A DNA stretch of 48,188 bases. It comes from Thermoflexia bacterium (GTDB taxonomy: Bacteria > Chloroflexota > Anaerolineae > B4-G1 > DUEL01). The notes beneath the pieces are model-generated. The model was not told where the DNA came from. It worked only from the letters and a program-made list of their open reading frames with translations, and did not search any database. The stretch lies in assembly GCA_011192125.1 (NCBI GenBank), contig DUEL01000014.1:4837-53024 (forward strand). Reading direction: 5' to 3'. This document shows positions 15,372-23,863 of the stretch, in pieces; within the stretch, counting starts at the first letter, position 1, and every line of letters begins with the position of its first letter. A program made the position numbers and the translations under genes.

Positions 15372-17234
15372 ATGAAAGCAAACACTCGTAGATCGGTTGC
15401 CGTCTTCGCCGGCCTCATCGGCTGCGTCGGGCTCGCCTTCGTGCTCCGAATGGTGGAACTCGACCTCCCCGTCCTGCGCTGGGACGAGGGTTGGAGCCTG
15501 GCCCACGCCAGCCTCCCCTGGTCGGCGCTCCTCCAGGTGGCCTCGGAGGACTGGCACCCGCCCCTGTACACCGCCCTGCTCAAGATCTGGCTGATCACCG
15601 GCAAGACCGCCTTCGGCATCCGGTACCTCTCAGTCCTCCTGGGCGTCCTGGCAGTCCCTCTGAGTTACCGTATGGCCCTGGCATGGCTGGCGGACCGGCG
15701 CATCGGCCTCCTGGCGGCGTTTTTCGCGGCCGTCGCGCCACTCCTGGTGTACTACGGCCAGGTGACCCGGATGTACCCGCTGGCGGCCGTGATGGTGCTC
15801 TTGGCGGCCTACTTCCTGCTGCGTGGGGCCGGACGTCCAGGCGCGTGGCGGTACGACCTGGGACTGGCCCTGGCGACGGTGGGGGCGATGTCCACCCTCT
15901 ACCACACCCTCTGGCCGCTGATCGGCCTGTACCTCTACGGGGCCATCACCGACCGCCGTCGGCTCCCCCGGCTCATCCTCATCGGCCTGGGGGCGGTGCT
16001 CCTCTACTCCCCGTGGCTGATCTACGCCTGGCCCACCGTCCGCGCGCGGATGGCCACGGGTCCGGCGGCGGGGGTCGACCCGCTGCGGGGCACCCTCGCC
16101 TACCTGGGGCCGACCCTGGAGGGGCTGGCCTTCCCCTACGGCTCCGGCTGGGTCGCCACCGCCGCCTTCGGGCTGACGCTGCTGGCCGGGTTCGCCGTCC
16201 GGCCGCCCCGCCGCGAACAGGCTATCAGGTTGCTGCTGCCGCTGTTGGTGGTCGGCACCACCGTGCTGGGCATCGCCTACGTCAGCCAATCCTCCCGCTG
16301 GTTCGCCGTGCGGCATCTCGTGCCTGCGATCCCCTTCCTGGGCCTGCTGGTGGCCTGGGCGCTCGACGGCCTCTGGTCGCGCTGGCGGCCGCTGCTCCCG
16401 CTGGCGTTGCTCCTTCTGACCCTGGCCTACTGGCCCACCTGCAGCCGGTTCGTGTACGCCAAGACGCTGGAGGTGGTGGACCCCTTCGATCCGACGGCCG
16501 ACTACCGATACCTGATCGAGCGTGCCGGGTCGGACGATCTGGTGTACTTCAACGTGCTCAGCAAGGCCGGTTGGTACGAGAACCTGCGGCAGTCGGGCGA
16601 CCCCGCCTGGTCGTATGCGATGCGGTGGGACCCCATCATCGAGCCGATGGAGCGCATCGCCGCCCGCATCACTCGGGACACGGAGCGGTACCAGCGGCTG
16701 TGGTTTGTGCTCTATAAGGGGACCTTCGGGCCGAACGTCGACCTGAAGGTGTGGCTTGACGACCGGTTCTTCCCGGCGGGGGGCGAGTGGCAGGGGGACA
16801 CCCTCTACCTGGCCTACGCCGCGCCCCAGGCCGGGTGGACCGAGGTGTCTTCGGACGCGCTGTTCGGGGGGCTCATCCGGCTGCAGACCGCGCATCTCAC
16901 GCCCCAGGTGGAGCCCGGCGGCGTGTTCGCCGTCGAACTGCGGTGGGAGGCGGTGGAACCGGTGTCGACGGACTACAAGGTCTTCGTCCACCTGACGGAC
17001 GAAAGCGGCGCGCTGCTGGCCCAGCACGACGGCATCCCCGGCAGCGGCTCCCGTCCGACCACCACCTGGGAGCCTGGACAGGTCGTGACGGACCGGCACG
17101 GCGTGTTCCTCCCGACCCAGATACCCCACCGGATGCGGGTGTGGGTCGGCCTGTACGACCCGGCGACCGGGGAGCGGCTCCTCCTTCCTGATGGGAGCGA
17201 CCGGGTCGAACTGACGACGCTGGAATTCCCCTAG
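15372..17234 (+). CDS. GT39-like polytopic membrane glycosyltransferase
   Basis: A 620-residue membrane protein of the dolichyl-phosphate-mannose-dependent (GT39/ArnT/GT-C) type. An N-terminal transmembrane helix is followed by the acidic catalytic-loop motif LRWDEGWSLAHA, then DWHPPLYTALL, and about ten further membrane segments to residue ~360 (for example IGLLAAFFAAVAPLLVYYG, LILIGLGAVLLYSPWLIYAW). The C-terminal ~250 residues form a soluble, probably extracytoplasmic domain. These enzymes move a sugar from a polyprenyl-phosphate donor onto lipid or protein outside the membrane. The ATG at 15372 has only a poor ribosome binding site (GACGACGG), so translation may depend on the folded leader. 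A methyltransferase gene follows after about 40 bp. Confidence 0.82.
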   Translation: MKANTRRSVAVFAGLIGCVGLAFVLRMVELDLPVLRWDEGWSLAHASLPWSALLQVASEDWHPPLYTALLKIWLITGKTAFGIRYLSVLLGVLAVPLSYRMALAWLADRRIGLLAAFFAAVAPLLVYYGQVTRMYPLAAVMVLLAAYFLLRGAGRPGAWRYDLGLALATVGAMSTLYHTLWPLIGLYLYGAITDRRRLPRLILIGLGAVLLYSPWLIYAWPTVRARMATGPAAGVDPLRGTLAYLGPTLEGLAFPYGSGWVATAAFGLTLLAGFAVRPPRREQAIRLLLPLLVVGTTVLGIAYVSQSSRWFAVRHLVPAIPFLGLLVAWALDGLWSRWRPLLPLALLLLTLAYWPTCSRFVYAKTLEVVDPFDPTADYRYLIERAGSDDLVYFNVLSKAGWYENLRQSGDPAWSYAMRWDPIIEPMERIAARITRDTERYQRLWFVLYKGTFGPNVDLKVWLDDRFFPAGGEWQGDTLYLAYAAPQAGWTEVSSDALFGGLIRLQTAHLTPQVEPGGVFAVELRWEAVEPVSTDYKVFVHLTDESGALLAQHDGIPGSGSRPTTTWEPGQVVTDRHGVFLPTQIPHRMRVWVGLYDPATGERLLLPDGSDRVELTTLEFP

Positions 17235-17277
17235 GGAGAGCGTGATTGCGACGAACGCCTCCCTCCCGAGGAGATAT

Positions 17278-18009
17278 ATGCCCGAATGTGAAGGCTCTGC
17301 AAAGGTTTCCGTCGCCGTTGAGGTAGAAGAGAAGTCGTTCCTGAACCTGCGGGCGGGGTTGCTGCGCCCCTGGCTCAACGGCCCAGCAGCGCGTCGGCTG
17401 CTCGCACGGTACCGGAAGGTGTCGCCCGGCGTGCGGTTGGAACTGGGATTACGGCTGCGCATCTGCCCCTTCGAGGAAGTGGCGCGGCTGGTGCCGCCCG
17501 AGGGATCGGTGTTGGACCTGGGGTGCGGCTATGGCCTGCTAAGCCTCCTCCTGGTCGGAGAGTCGAACCGGCGGGAGGTCGTGGGGATCGACCTGCAGGA
17601 AGAGCGGGTGCGGATCGCCCGCGAGGCGGCGAGGCCGGGGGAGTCGGTCCACTTCTTCCAGGGGGACATCCTGGAGGTCCCTTTCGGCCAGCCCACCTGC
17701 ATCGTGATGAACGACGTCCTCCATCACATCCCGCACACGCGGCAGATCCCCCTGCTGTGTAAGTGCTACGAGAGCCTGCCCCCCGGCGGGTTGCTGATCA
17801 TCAAGGACGTGGACAAGGTGACCGTCTGGAAGTACATCTGGAACTATGTGCACGACTTCATCCGGAACCGCAACCTGCCGTTCTACTGCCTCGACACGCC
17901 GATCCTGCTGGCGCTGCTGGAGATGATCGGCTTCCAGATCGAGATCACCCGGCTGGACGCCGGGTATCCATATCCCCACGTGTTGTACCTCTGCCGCAAG
18001 CCTTCCTGA
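17278..18009 (+). CDS. class I SAM-dependent methyltransferase
   Basis: A 243-residue methyltransferase with SAM motif I VLDLGCGYGLLSLLLV, the acidic end of strand beta-2 (VVGIDLQEERV), and a post-I region VMNDVLHHIPHTRQ. The aromatic, hydrophobic C-terminus (WKYIWNYVHDFIRNRNLPFYC) suggests a lipid or polyprenyl-type substrate. The ATG at 17278 after GAGGAGATAT is preferred over the GTG at 17242, which also has a purine-rich site. It shares the transcript of the GT39-like gene. Lipid or glycan methylation is a reasonable guess from the neighbourhood; the substrate cannot be read from sequence. Confidence 0.82.
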   Translation: MPECEGSAKVSVAVEVEEKSFLNLRAGLLRPWLNGPAARRLLARYRKVSPGVRLELGLRLRICPFEEVARLVPPEGSVLDLGCGYGLLSLLLVGESNRREVVGIDLQEERVRIAREAARPGESVHFFQGDILEVPFGQPTCIVMNDVLHHIPHTRQIPLLCKCYESLPPGGLLIIKDVDKVTVWKYIWNYVHDFIRNRNLPFYCLDTPILLALLEMIGFQIEITRLDAGYPYPHVLYLCRKPS

Positions 18010-18025
18010 GCAGGGGGTGTCTGCA

Positions 18026-18101
18026 CCACAGGGACACACAGAGGGCGCAGAGGTTCCCCATAAATCACAGAAAGGCCTCTGTGTCCTCCGTGTCTTCGTG
18101 G
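18026..18101. repeat. CACAGAG inverted repeat, copy 4 (overlaps a coding end)
   Basis: Starts CCACAGGGACACACAGAGG and ends TCCGTGTCTTCGTGG. It lies between two converging genes, and its right half, read on the minus strand, encodes the last residues and stop codon of the flippase-like gene (stop at 18065). Confidence 0.8.
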
Positions 18102-19093
18102 TTCCCCCTTCGACCCGCACGGACCGGCCCGCTTCGTCGTTGGACGGCCCGCAGCCCCTCCACCGCGTACATCGCCCCGCCCACCAGCCCCGCCGCCGCC
18201 GAGACGGCGTACATCGAGAGCGACATCGAGGCCGCCGTGTTACCGTTCACCCCCGCCGGACCGAAGAGAGCCACGACGGTCCAATCCCGCACGCCCACCC
18301 CGCCGATGGAGACCGGGATCATCAGGCTGATGGAGATCAGCGGTGCGGTGATGAAGAAATAACCCAGCGGAAGATCGATCCCCACCGCCCGCCCGCAGAG
18401 GAAGTTGATGAGGATGTTGACCAGGTTGAACAGGAGCGATATCGCCAGCGCCTGGACGATCGCCCGCCAGCCACACCCCGTGACCGCGGCGTAGAGCCGG
18501 CCGAGGAAGCCGGAACCGCTCAGGGAGAACCGTTCGGGCAGCCAGGCGGTGATCCGCCGGAGGACCCGCCCCTCCAGCATCAGCGCGCCGGCCAGCAGCC
18601 CCCCTCCGGCGACCCCCACCAGCAGCCAGACCAGCCACGGGGCCAGATAGGGTGCGCTGAAGGGGAGCGCGCCCAGCCCCAGCGCCAACAGCACCAGCAA
18701 CCCGGTCATCCGGTCCACCAGCACCGTCCCTACCGCCGCCGTGGTCGGCGTGTCCTGGGTCAACTCCAGCGCCCGCACCACGTCCCCGCCGAAGCCGGTG
18801 GGGAGGAAACTGTTGAAGAACGCGCCGACGAAGTAGAGATAGACCAGCCGTCCGAACGGGACCCGCAGATCCAGCGCGCGCAGGAGCACCGACCACCGGA
18901 CCGCCCGGATGATCAGGCTGATCACGAAGAGGCCAAAGGCGGTCCCCAGCAGGCGAAGGTCGGCGGTCCGCAACACAGCCAGGGTCTCTCCCAGGCCGAT
19001 CTTCCAGAGCAGGAAGGCCAGCGCGCCGACGCCGATCAGGGCGCGGAGGCCGCCGAGCCATATCTTCCGTTGCGAAGAGGTATCTTTGATCAT
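18065..19093 (-). CDS. LPG-synthase-TM / UPF0104 family flippase-like membrane protein
   Basis: A 342-residue polytopic protein with about eight hydrophobic segments. Family hallmarks are AVRWSVLLRAL, VYLYFVGAFFNSFLPTGFGGD and the PVSIGGVGVRD motif near the C-terminus, as in the membrane domain of lysylphosphatidylglycerol synthase and related putative lipid flippases. The soluble aminoacyl-transfer domain is absent. The start is the ATG at 19093; the frame to 19189 translates a CACAGAG repeat. The final residues (NHEDTEDTEAFL) come from repeat copy 4, so the original C-terminus was probably replaced when the repeat arrived. It may handle a glycolipid made by the adjacent GT39/methyltransferase unit; this is inference. 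Confidence 0.85.
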   Translation of the reverse strand: MIKDTSSQRKIWLGGLRALIGVGALAFLLWKIGLGETLAVLRTADLRLLGTAFGLFVISLIIRAVRWSVLLRALDLRVPFGRLVYLYFVGAFFNSFLPTGFGGDVVRALELTQDTPTTAAVGTVLVDRMTGLLVLLALGLGALPFSAPYLAPWLVWLLVGVAGGGLLAGALMLEGRVLRRITAWLPERFSLSGSGFLGRLYAAVTGCGWRAIVQALAISLLFNLVNILINFLCGRAVGIDLPLGYFFITAPLISISLMIPVSIGGVGVRDWTVVALFGPAGVNGNTAASMSLSMYAVSAAAGLVGGAMYAVEGLRAVQRRSGPVRAGRRGNHEDTEDTEAFL

Positions 19094-19128
19094 ACCCTGT
19101 AGCGCATCCTGTCTCGGTTTGGGCTCCA

Positions 19129-19165
19129 CCACAGAGGCACGGAAGAGACAGAGGTTTCCCCGTGG
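19129..19165. repeat. CACAGAG inverted repeat, copy 5 (shortened)
   Basis: A 37-nt copy, CCACAGAGGCACGG to CCCCGTGG, with a reduced right arm. It lies between the divergent flippase-like gene and prmA. Confidence 0.7.
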
Positions 19166-19214
19166 TGAATCCAACGGATGATACACCAAAGTCGAGAGAT
19201 CGGGAAGCGGTCGT

Positions 19215-19242
19215 TTGACTGTGGTACCGTTGACGGTAGAAT
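19215..19242 (+). promoter_or_regulatory. promoter of prmA
   Basis: TTGACT (19215-19220), 16 bp, TAGAAT (19237-19242). Predicted start near 19249, 19 nt before the ATG at 19268. Confidence 0.6.
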
Positions 19243-19267
19243 TCCCTTTGACTCGCGGAGGGAGGGT

Positions 19268-20140
19268 ATGGAGTGGCTTGAGGTCAGCCTAGAGGTGGAC
19301 AGCGAAGTGGCGGAAGCGGTCGCCGAGGTGCTCTCCCGTTTCGCCCACAGGGGGGTCGCTATCGAGGCCGGCCCGGAGGGGATCGGGACCGGCCCGGTCG
19401 TGGTGCGGGCCTACCTCCCTGTGGACCGCCGTCTGCCCCAGACCCGCCGACGGCTCGAAGAAGCGCTCTGGCACCTGAGCCAGATCCGGCCTCTGCCCGA
19501 ACCGACCTTCCGCCGCATCGCCGAGGCGGACTGGGCCGAGGCGTGGAAGCAGCACCTCCGCGTCCTCCACATCGGCCAGCGGGTCGTGGTCCGCCCCTCC
19601 TGGCTGGAATATGACCCGCGAGAAGGGGAGGTGGTGATCGTCCTGGACCCCGGGATGGCGTTCGGGACGGGGCTCCATCCCACCACCCAGATGTGCCTGA
19701 TGGCGTTGGAGGGGCACGTCCAGCCAGGAACGTCGCTGCTGGACCTGGGGACCGGCTCGGGGATCCTCTCCATCGCCGGGGCGAAACTGGGGGCAGGGAG
19801 GGTGCTAGCGTTGGACAACGACCCGCAGGCGGTGGAGGTGGCCCGGGAGAACGTCCGCCGCAACGGGGTGGCGGACCGGGTGACGGTGATGGAGGGATCG
19901 CTGGACCAGGCTCACGGCCGCTTCGACCTGGTCGTGGTCAACATCCTGGCGAAGGTCATCGTCGAGATGCTGGGGCAGGGCCTGGCAGCGCGGCTGACGC
20001 CGGAAGGACGGCTGATTCTCGCCGGGCTGATCGACAACCAGGAGACAGAGGTGGTAGAGGCGTTGCATCGGGCCGGCCTTGAGGTGCTGGAACGGCAACA
20101 GATCGACGATTGGGTAGGGTTGATCGCCGGCAGGAGATGA
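19268..20140 (+). CDS. prmA: ribosomal protein L11 methyltransferase PrmA
   Basis: A 290-residue SAM-dependent enzyme that methylates ribosomal protein L11 on amino groups. The small N-terminal L11-recognition domain (MEWLEVSLEV to about 90) is followed by the linker with WAEAWKQHL. The catalytic domain has the family signature GTGLHPTTQMCL, motif I LDLGTGSGILSIAGAKLGA, and VVNILAKVI. The ATG at 19268 is preceded by GGAGGGAGGGT; the frame to 19178 starts upstream of the promoter boxes. It ends 3 bp from the stop of the convergent nucleotidase gene. Confidence 0.93.
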   Translation: MEWLEVSLEVDSEVAEAVAEVLSRFAHRGVAIEAGPEGIGTGPVVVRAYLPVDRRLPQTRRRLEEALWHLSQIRPLPEPTFRRIAEADWAEAWKQHLRVLHIGQRVVVRPSWLEYDPREGEVVIVLDPGMAFGTGLHPTTQMCLMALEGHVQPGTSLLDLGTGSGILSIAGAKLGAGRVLALDNDPQAVEVARENVRRNGVADRVTVMEGSLDQAHGRFDLVVVNILAKVIVEMLGQGLAARLTPEGRLILAGLIDNQETEVVEALHRAGLEVLERQQIDDWVGLIAGRR

Positions 20141-20143
20141 GCG

Positions 20144-21652
20144 TCACCACCCCGGGCCGCGCGGCTGGCTGTCGATCAGGTCCTCCAGCGGCCGGTCCGG
20201 TCCGGTCCCCTGGACGCGGATCCATTCGATCACCGGCTCCCGCCAGTGGATCCCCGTGTCGTAGGCGTCGGGGTCCTGGCGGGAGAAGAGATAGCCGTTG
20301 CCGCCCTGATAGATGTAACTGTTGACCAGGACGCGGTAGGTGGCCTCAGGGTCGATGGGGGAGCCGTCGTCCAGCACGACAGCCAGGTCGTCCCCGATCC
20401 CCTCCATCCGCATCCCGGCCACCGCCCCGCCACAGCAGCGGAGGTTCTCCACGACCTCCTCACCGGTCAGTTCCACCTCGATCAGCGTGTTCTCGAAGGG
20501 CAGGACGGCCACGATGTCGGCCAGAGTGATCTCGCCCGGCGGGATGTCCTCCCGGAAACCGCCCAGGTTAGAGATCGCCAGGTCCGCTTCGGGAACGTAC
20601 CACAGCCAGGCGTCGGTCACCAGGTTGTACATCTCCCAGCCGACGGGGATGCCGTCGGCGGTGTAGCCGATCACCTCTCCCAGGGCATCCTCGGCCTCGC
20701 CGGCCCACCGGTCCACGATCGCTGCGACCTCCGGGTCTGGCGGGACGGGAGGCCCCTTGGTGGTCCGGTAGCGATTCCATATAGCCTGCGCCTCCTGGTC
20801 CACCACCGTGCCGGTGGCGGGGTCGTAGAAGATGTCGGCGCGGACGGCGTAGGCCATATGGGCTCCGGGGGCGATCACCTGGACGCCCAGCCGCTCGGCG
20901 ATCGCCAGCCGGTGACAATGGCCGCCGGCCAGGAGGGGGACCCCCAACTCGGCGGCGACAGGGGCCAGGTCCAGCAGGTCGCCCCCGCAGACATGGCTGA
21001 CGACGATGACCAACTCGGCTCCCTCGGCGCGGGCGCGCGGGACCGTCTCCCTCAGGGCCTCGGCGTATTCGCCGAAGGCCAGCCCTTCCACGTGCTCAGG
21101 CAGCACGATCTCCGGCGTCGTCTCCAGGCTGAGGCCGACGACGCCGACCCGGACGCCGTTGACCTCGCGGACGGTGTACGGCTGGGCGTAGGGTGGGGGT
21201 CGACCGGTCTCGGCCTCGGTGAGGTTGGCGGAGAGGAAGGGGAAGTTCGCCTGGGCGGCCCGCTCCGCCAGCACCTCCGGCCCGTAATCGAAGTCGTGGT
21301 TACCCAGCGCGGCACCGTCGTACCCCATCCGGTTGAAGACCTCAACGGTGGACTCCCCTCGGAACCAGGAGGAGATGGCCGGGCCGACCCACATATCGCC
21401 GCCGCTGAGCAGGAGGGCAGTGTCCGACCGGGGATCGTACCCCTCCTCCAGAAGGGCGGCCATCAGTCCGGCCGCTCCGCCGATCGTATAAATCCCATCC
21501 TCCCGCGGCTCCAGGTACCCGTGCTCGTCCGAGGTGTAGAAGATCGTGATCTGGCGAACCTCCGCGGTCGACGATGGGGAGGGGATTGGGGAGGGAGCAA
21601 CGCAGGCGGCCAGCAGGCCCAGCAGGGCGAAGAGGGCGACGAGGCGTTTCAT
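20144..21652 (-). CDS. 5'-nucleotidase / metallophosphatase lipoprotein
   Basis: A 502-residue secreted lipoprotein: signal MKRLVALFALLGLLAAC ends in the lipobox LLAAC. The metallophosphatase domain has TSDEHGYLEP, GGDMWVG, LGNHDFDYG, VVSHVCGGD and GGHCHR, the set of metal-binding motifs of the calcineurin-like 5'-nucleotidases. The C-terminal domain, with ISNLGGFREDIPPGEIT and NSYIYQGGNGY, is the nucleotide-specificity domain of UshA-type enzymes. It should release phosphate from extracellular nucleotides. The ATG at 21652 follows GGGAGGAGGA and overlaps the stop of the PrsW-like gene by 4 bp. Third gene of the PHP / PrsW / nucleotidase operon. Confidence 0.92.
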   Translation of the reverse strand: MKRLVALFALLGLLAACVAPSPIPSPSSTAEVRQITIFYTSDEHGYLEPREDGIYTIGGAAGLMAALLEEGYDPRSDTALLLSGGDMWVGPAISSWFRGESTVEVFNRMGYDGAALGNHDFDYGPEVLAERAAQANFPFLSANLTEAETGRPPPYAQPYTVREVNGVRVGVVGLSLETTPEIVLPEHVEGLAFGEYAEALRETVPRARAEGAELVIVVSHVCGGDLLDLAPVAAELGVPLLAGGHCHRLAIAERLGVQVIAPGAHMAYAVRADIFYDPATGTVVDQEAQAIWNRYRTTKGPPVPPDPEVAAIVDRWAGEAEDALGEVIGYTADGIPVGWEMYNLVTDAWLWYVPEADLAISNLGGFREDIPPGEITLADIVAVLPFENTLIEVELTGEEVVENLRCCGGAVAGMRMEGIGDDLAVVLDDGSPIDPEATYRVLVNSYIYQGGNGYLFSRQDPDAYDTGIHWREPVIEWIRVQGTGPDRPLEDLIDSQPRGPGW

Positions 21653-22692
21653 TCCTCCTCCCTGGACGGGGGTTCGGGGGGCAGGTCCCCCATCTGGACC
21701 CGCAGCGCCCGCAACTGACGGCGCAGACGCTGGATCCGCCGGTGGGTCTCCCTCTCCCGCTTGAAATCGGAGCGGCGGTGCTTGGCAAAGGCCAGTTCCG
21801 TCGCCAGCCGGTAGTACTTGCCCAGCCGCCACCAGCGGACGACGTCGCCGCGGAGGAGGGTCCACGTCCGCTCCCGGACCCGTGCCCAGTAGGATTGGAT
21901 GACCCGATAGTCGGCCTCGCTGATCGTTCCCCTCTGGACCTCATCTTTCAGGTACTGGGCGATCCAGGCCCGCTCCCGGACGGAGGCCCACACGATGATG
22001 GCGAACAACATCAGCACGCCCCCCCAATCGGAGACGAAACTGAACAGGAGGGGCCAGCAGGCAAAGACGGCCAACGTCGCGCCAGCGTTGTGGAGGGCAT
22101 GGAAAGTGATCCCCGCGCCCAGGCCCAGGAAGGGAGCCGTGATCTTGACCGCCCAGCGGGGGGAGGTACGGGCCAGGGCGAACCCCAACCCGGTGCAGCC
22201 GGTGAAGAGGGCGTGGTTGAGGCCGAAGAGAACAGCGCGGAAGAAGGCCAGTTTCAGGGTGCCCACCACGCCCCCGACGTCGAAGGCGTGCAGGAAGTAG
22301 AACAGGTTCTCCGTCGTGGCGAACCCGAAGCCGACCAGTCCCCCGTAGAGGATGCCGTCTAGCGGTGTATCGATCTCGCGGCGATAGAAGATAAAGAGCA
22401 GGAGAAGGGCCAGGCCCTTGAAAGGCTCCTCGGTGAGCGGAGCGATCAGGCTGGCGGAGAGCAGATCGGTCCCCAGGCCGGGGTCGGCCAATTCGGAGAG
22501 GGGGACGTCCAGTAGAACCTGGGAAACGAGGGAGAGGACGACAGCGGGGACGGCACCCCAGAAAAAGGCGGCGGCGATGAGGTGCAGCGGCTCTTTCTCA
22601 TACCGATCGAACCACCAGAGGATCATCGCGTAGAACAACATCGGCACGACGGCCAGGACGAAGGCAGTCAGCAAGCCAACCAGGAGTTCCAT
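21649..22692 (-). CDS. PrsW-family intramembrane metalloprotease
   Basis: A 347-residue protein with about eight membrane segments. PrsW hallmarks are visible: LTEEPFKGLALL (the EExxK glutamate pair), FGFATTENLFYFLHA, LNHALFTGCTG and FHALHNAGA, which supply the zinc-site Glu and His residues. PrsW proteases cut membrane-bound regulators such as anti-sigma factors. The last ~100 residues form a charged cytoplasmic tail with probable coiled coil (KRERETHRRIQRLRRQLRALR). The ATG at 22692 follows TAGGAGGAACGCTG. It starts 11 bp after the PHP gene and is coupled to the nucleotidase gene. No anti-sigma target is in the window. Confidence 0.88.
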   Translation of the reverse strand: MELLVGLLTAFVLAVVPMLFYAMILWWFDRYEKEPLHLIAAAFFWGAVPAVVLSLVSQVLLDVPLSELADPGLGTDLLSASLIAPLTEEPFKGLALLLLFIFYRREIDTPLDGILYGGLVGFGFATTENLFYFLHAFDVGGVVGTLKLAFFRAVLFGLNHALFTGCTGLGFALARTSPRWAVKITAPFLGLGAGITFHALHNAGATLAVFACWPLLFSFVSDWGGVLMLFAIIVWASVRERAWIAQYLKDEVQRGTISEADYRVIQSYWARVRERTWTLLRGDVVRWWRLGKYYRLATELAFAKHRRSDFKRERETHRRIQRLRRQLRALRVQMGDLPPEPPSREEE

Positions 22693-22703
22693 CAGCGTTC
22701 CTC

Positions 22704-23387
22704 CTACAGGGCTGGGGGGGTGGGAGCCCATCCCCATCGGCGGACAATCTTGGCATAGGTAGAGAACACATGCAGCCAGGGGAGGCTGATCCGACCGCGG
22801 ATGCGACCGGCACGGAGGCTCTCCAAGAAGGCGGCGGGCGAGTCGAAGGGAGGGAGCACCACCACCGCCTGACCGATCTCCCAGACCGTGTGGGCGTCGC
22901 TTCCGGCGGTCATCGGCAGGCCACGCTGGAGGGCGAGGGCGCGGGCGGCGCGGTTGTCGGCGGGGAACAGGCAGCGAGCGTTGAACCCCTCCAGAAAATC
23001 GACCCGATCGAGCAGGTCGAACGTGGCCTTCCGCATCGCCTCTCGCCGCAACCGGTCCAGGGGGTGGGAGATACCGACCACCCCGCCTTGCTGGCGGACC
23101 CGGTCGATGCTCTCCTCTGGCGATAGCCCCGGCGGGACGGGCTCGGTGAGGAAGTAGGCGATCAGTTCCCCGTGGGTGGTACGGATCTCCTGACCGACGA
23201 TGATCCGTTCTGGGTCCATCTCCTTGAGCCGCAGAGCCCCCGCGATGGTATTGTGGTCGGTGACGGCGATCCGGTCCAATCCCTTCCGACGGCATGCGTC
23301 GAGAAAGGCCTCCAGCGAGGTCAGGCTGTCGCGGGAGTAGAGGGTATGCGTATGAAGGTCGCAAACCCAGCGGGGCTCCTCTTCCAT
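22704..23387 (-). CDS. PHP-domain phosphoesterase
   Basis: A 227-residue metal-dependent phosphoesterase of the PHP family. The metal-binding residues appear in order: CDLHTHTLYSRDSL, AVTDHNT, GQEIRTTHGE, ISHPLDR and AGSDAHT. It is close in size to the short PHP proteins that act on nucleotide or RNA phosphates. The ATG at 23387 has no ribosome binding site, and a TACAAT box ends 12 nt before it, so a leaderless transcript is likely; a GTG at 23411 would lie upstream of that box. First gene of a three-gene operon with PrsW-like and 5'-nucleotidase genes. Confidence 0.88.
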   Translation of the reverse strand: MEEEPRWVCDLHTHTLYSRDSLTSLEAFLDACRRKGLDRIAVTDHNTIAGALRLKEMDPERIIVGQEIRTTHGELIAYFLTEPVPPGLSPEESIDRVRQQGGVVGISHPLDRLRREAMRKATFDLLDRVDFLEGFNARCLFPADNRAARALALQRGLPMTAGSDAHTVWEIGQAVVVLPPFDSPAAFLESLRAGRIRGRISLPWLHVFSTYAKIVRRWGWAPTPPAL

Positions 23388-23399
23388 CACGCGGGGAGA

Positions 23400-23428
23400 A
23401 TTGTACACCACCTTAGGGGCTACCGCAA
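23400..23428 (-). promoter_or_regulatory. promoter of the PHP operon, predicted leaderless
   Basis: On the minus strand TTGCGG (23428-23423), 17 bp, TACAAT (23405-23400). Predicted start near 23393, about 6 nt before the ATG at 23387. Confidence 0.5.
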
Positions 23429-23487
23429 CTCTCGGCCCCCATCAGCGATGTCCGTAACAGTCTGGCAGGAGAGGAATCCTGAACGAA

Positions 23488-23521
23488 TTAACGAAGCGGG
23501 GATGAGCCTCCGCTTCGTTAA
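23488..23521. repeat. perfect 12 bp inverted repeat
   Basis: TTAACGAAGCGG (23488-23499) and CCGCTTCGTTAA (23510-23521) enclose a 10-nt loop. It lies between two divergent promoters, so it is not a terminator of either neighbour. It may be a dispersed palindromic element or a regulator site. Confidence 0.6.
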
Positions 23522-23601
23522 CCCGTTTGCGATTCGTCGTCCCCTCCACCCACGGCCTCCCCACCTGTCAACGTATTACAGGCACCTATAAGCGATTCGC
23601 T

Positions 23602-23636
23602 TTGCCAATTCGGCTCAAGTGGTATAGAATTATACC
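23602..23636 (+). promoter_or_regulatory. promoter of the thiolase-like/DUF35 operon with overlapping palindrome
   Basis: TTGCCA (23602-23607), 17 bp, TAGAAT (23625-23630). GGTATA (23621-23626) and TATACC (23631-23636) form a palindrome over the -10, a plausible operator. Predicted start near 23637. Confidence 0.55.
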
Positions 23637-23863
23637 GGTCAGTTGAACGATCTCACAGATGGCACCAGGCTTCTTTCGGAAAATGGACTTCCCTGTTTGA
23701 GACACCAGGGCGCTGGTCGGTTGTGCTCTCCGGCAAGCGCCCTTTATGACCTGTGGTCCGCGTGCTCAATCCATCGTTGAGGTGAGGAAGGAGGTGGACG
23801 AGGGAGTGCCGTAACGGATCTCCGGGGAACGGCTTTCCAGGATTTCACAAGGAGGTCAGGCCT

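Larger units (their letters stand above)
23412..23863. other. 452 bp divergent intergenic region ahead of the thiolase-like operon
   Basis: It holds the PHP promoter (minus), a perfect 12 bp hairpin (23488-23521), a promoter with overlapping palindrome (23602-23636) and a leader of about 227 nt with a further stem (GGGCGCT 23708-23714 with AGCGCCC 23736-23742). No gene is seen. Confidence 0.55.

Noticed and set aside
15630..17462. 610-codon minus-strand ORF opposite the GT39-like gene
   Set aside because: Composition is Arg/Gly/Pro/Gln-rich with no domains; the plus strand has clear membrane segments and catalytic motif.
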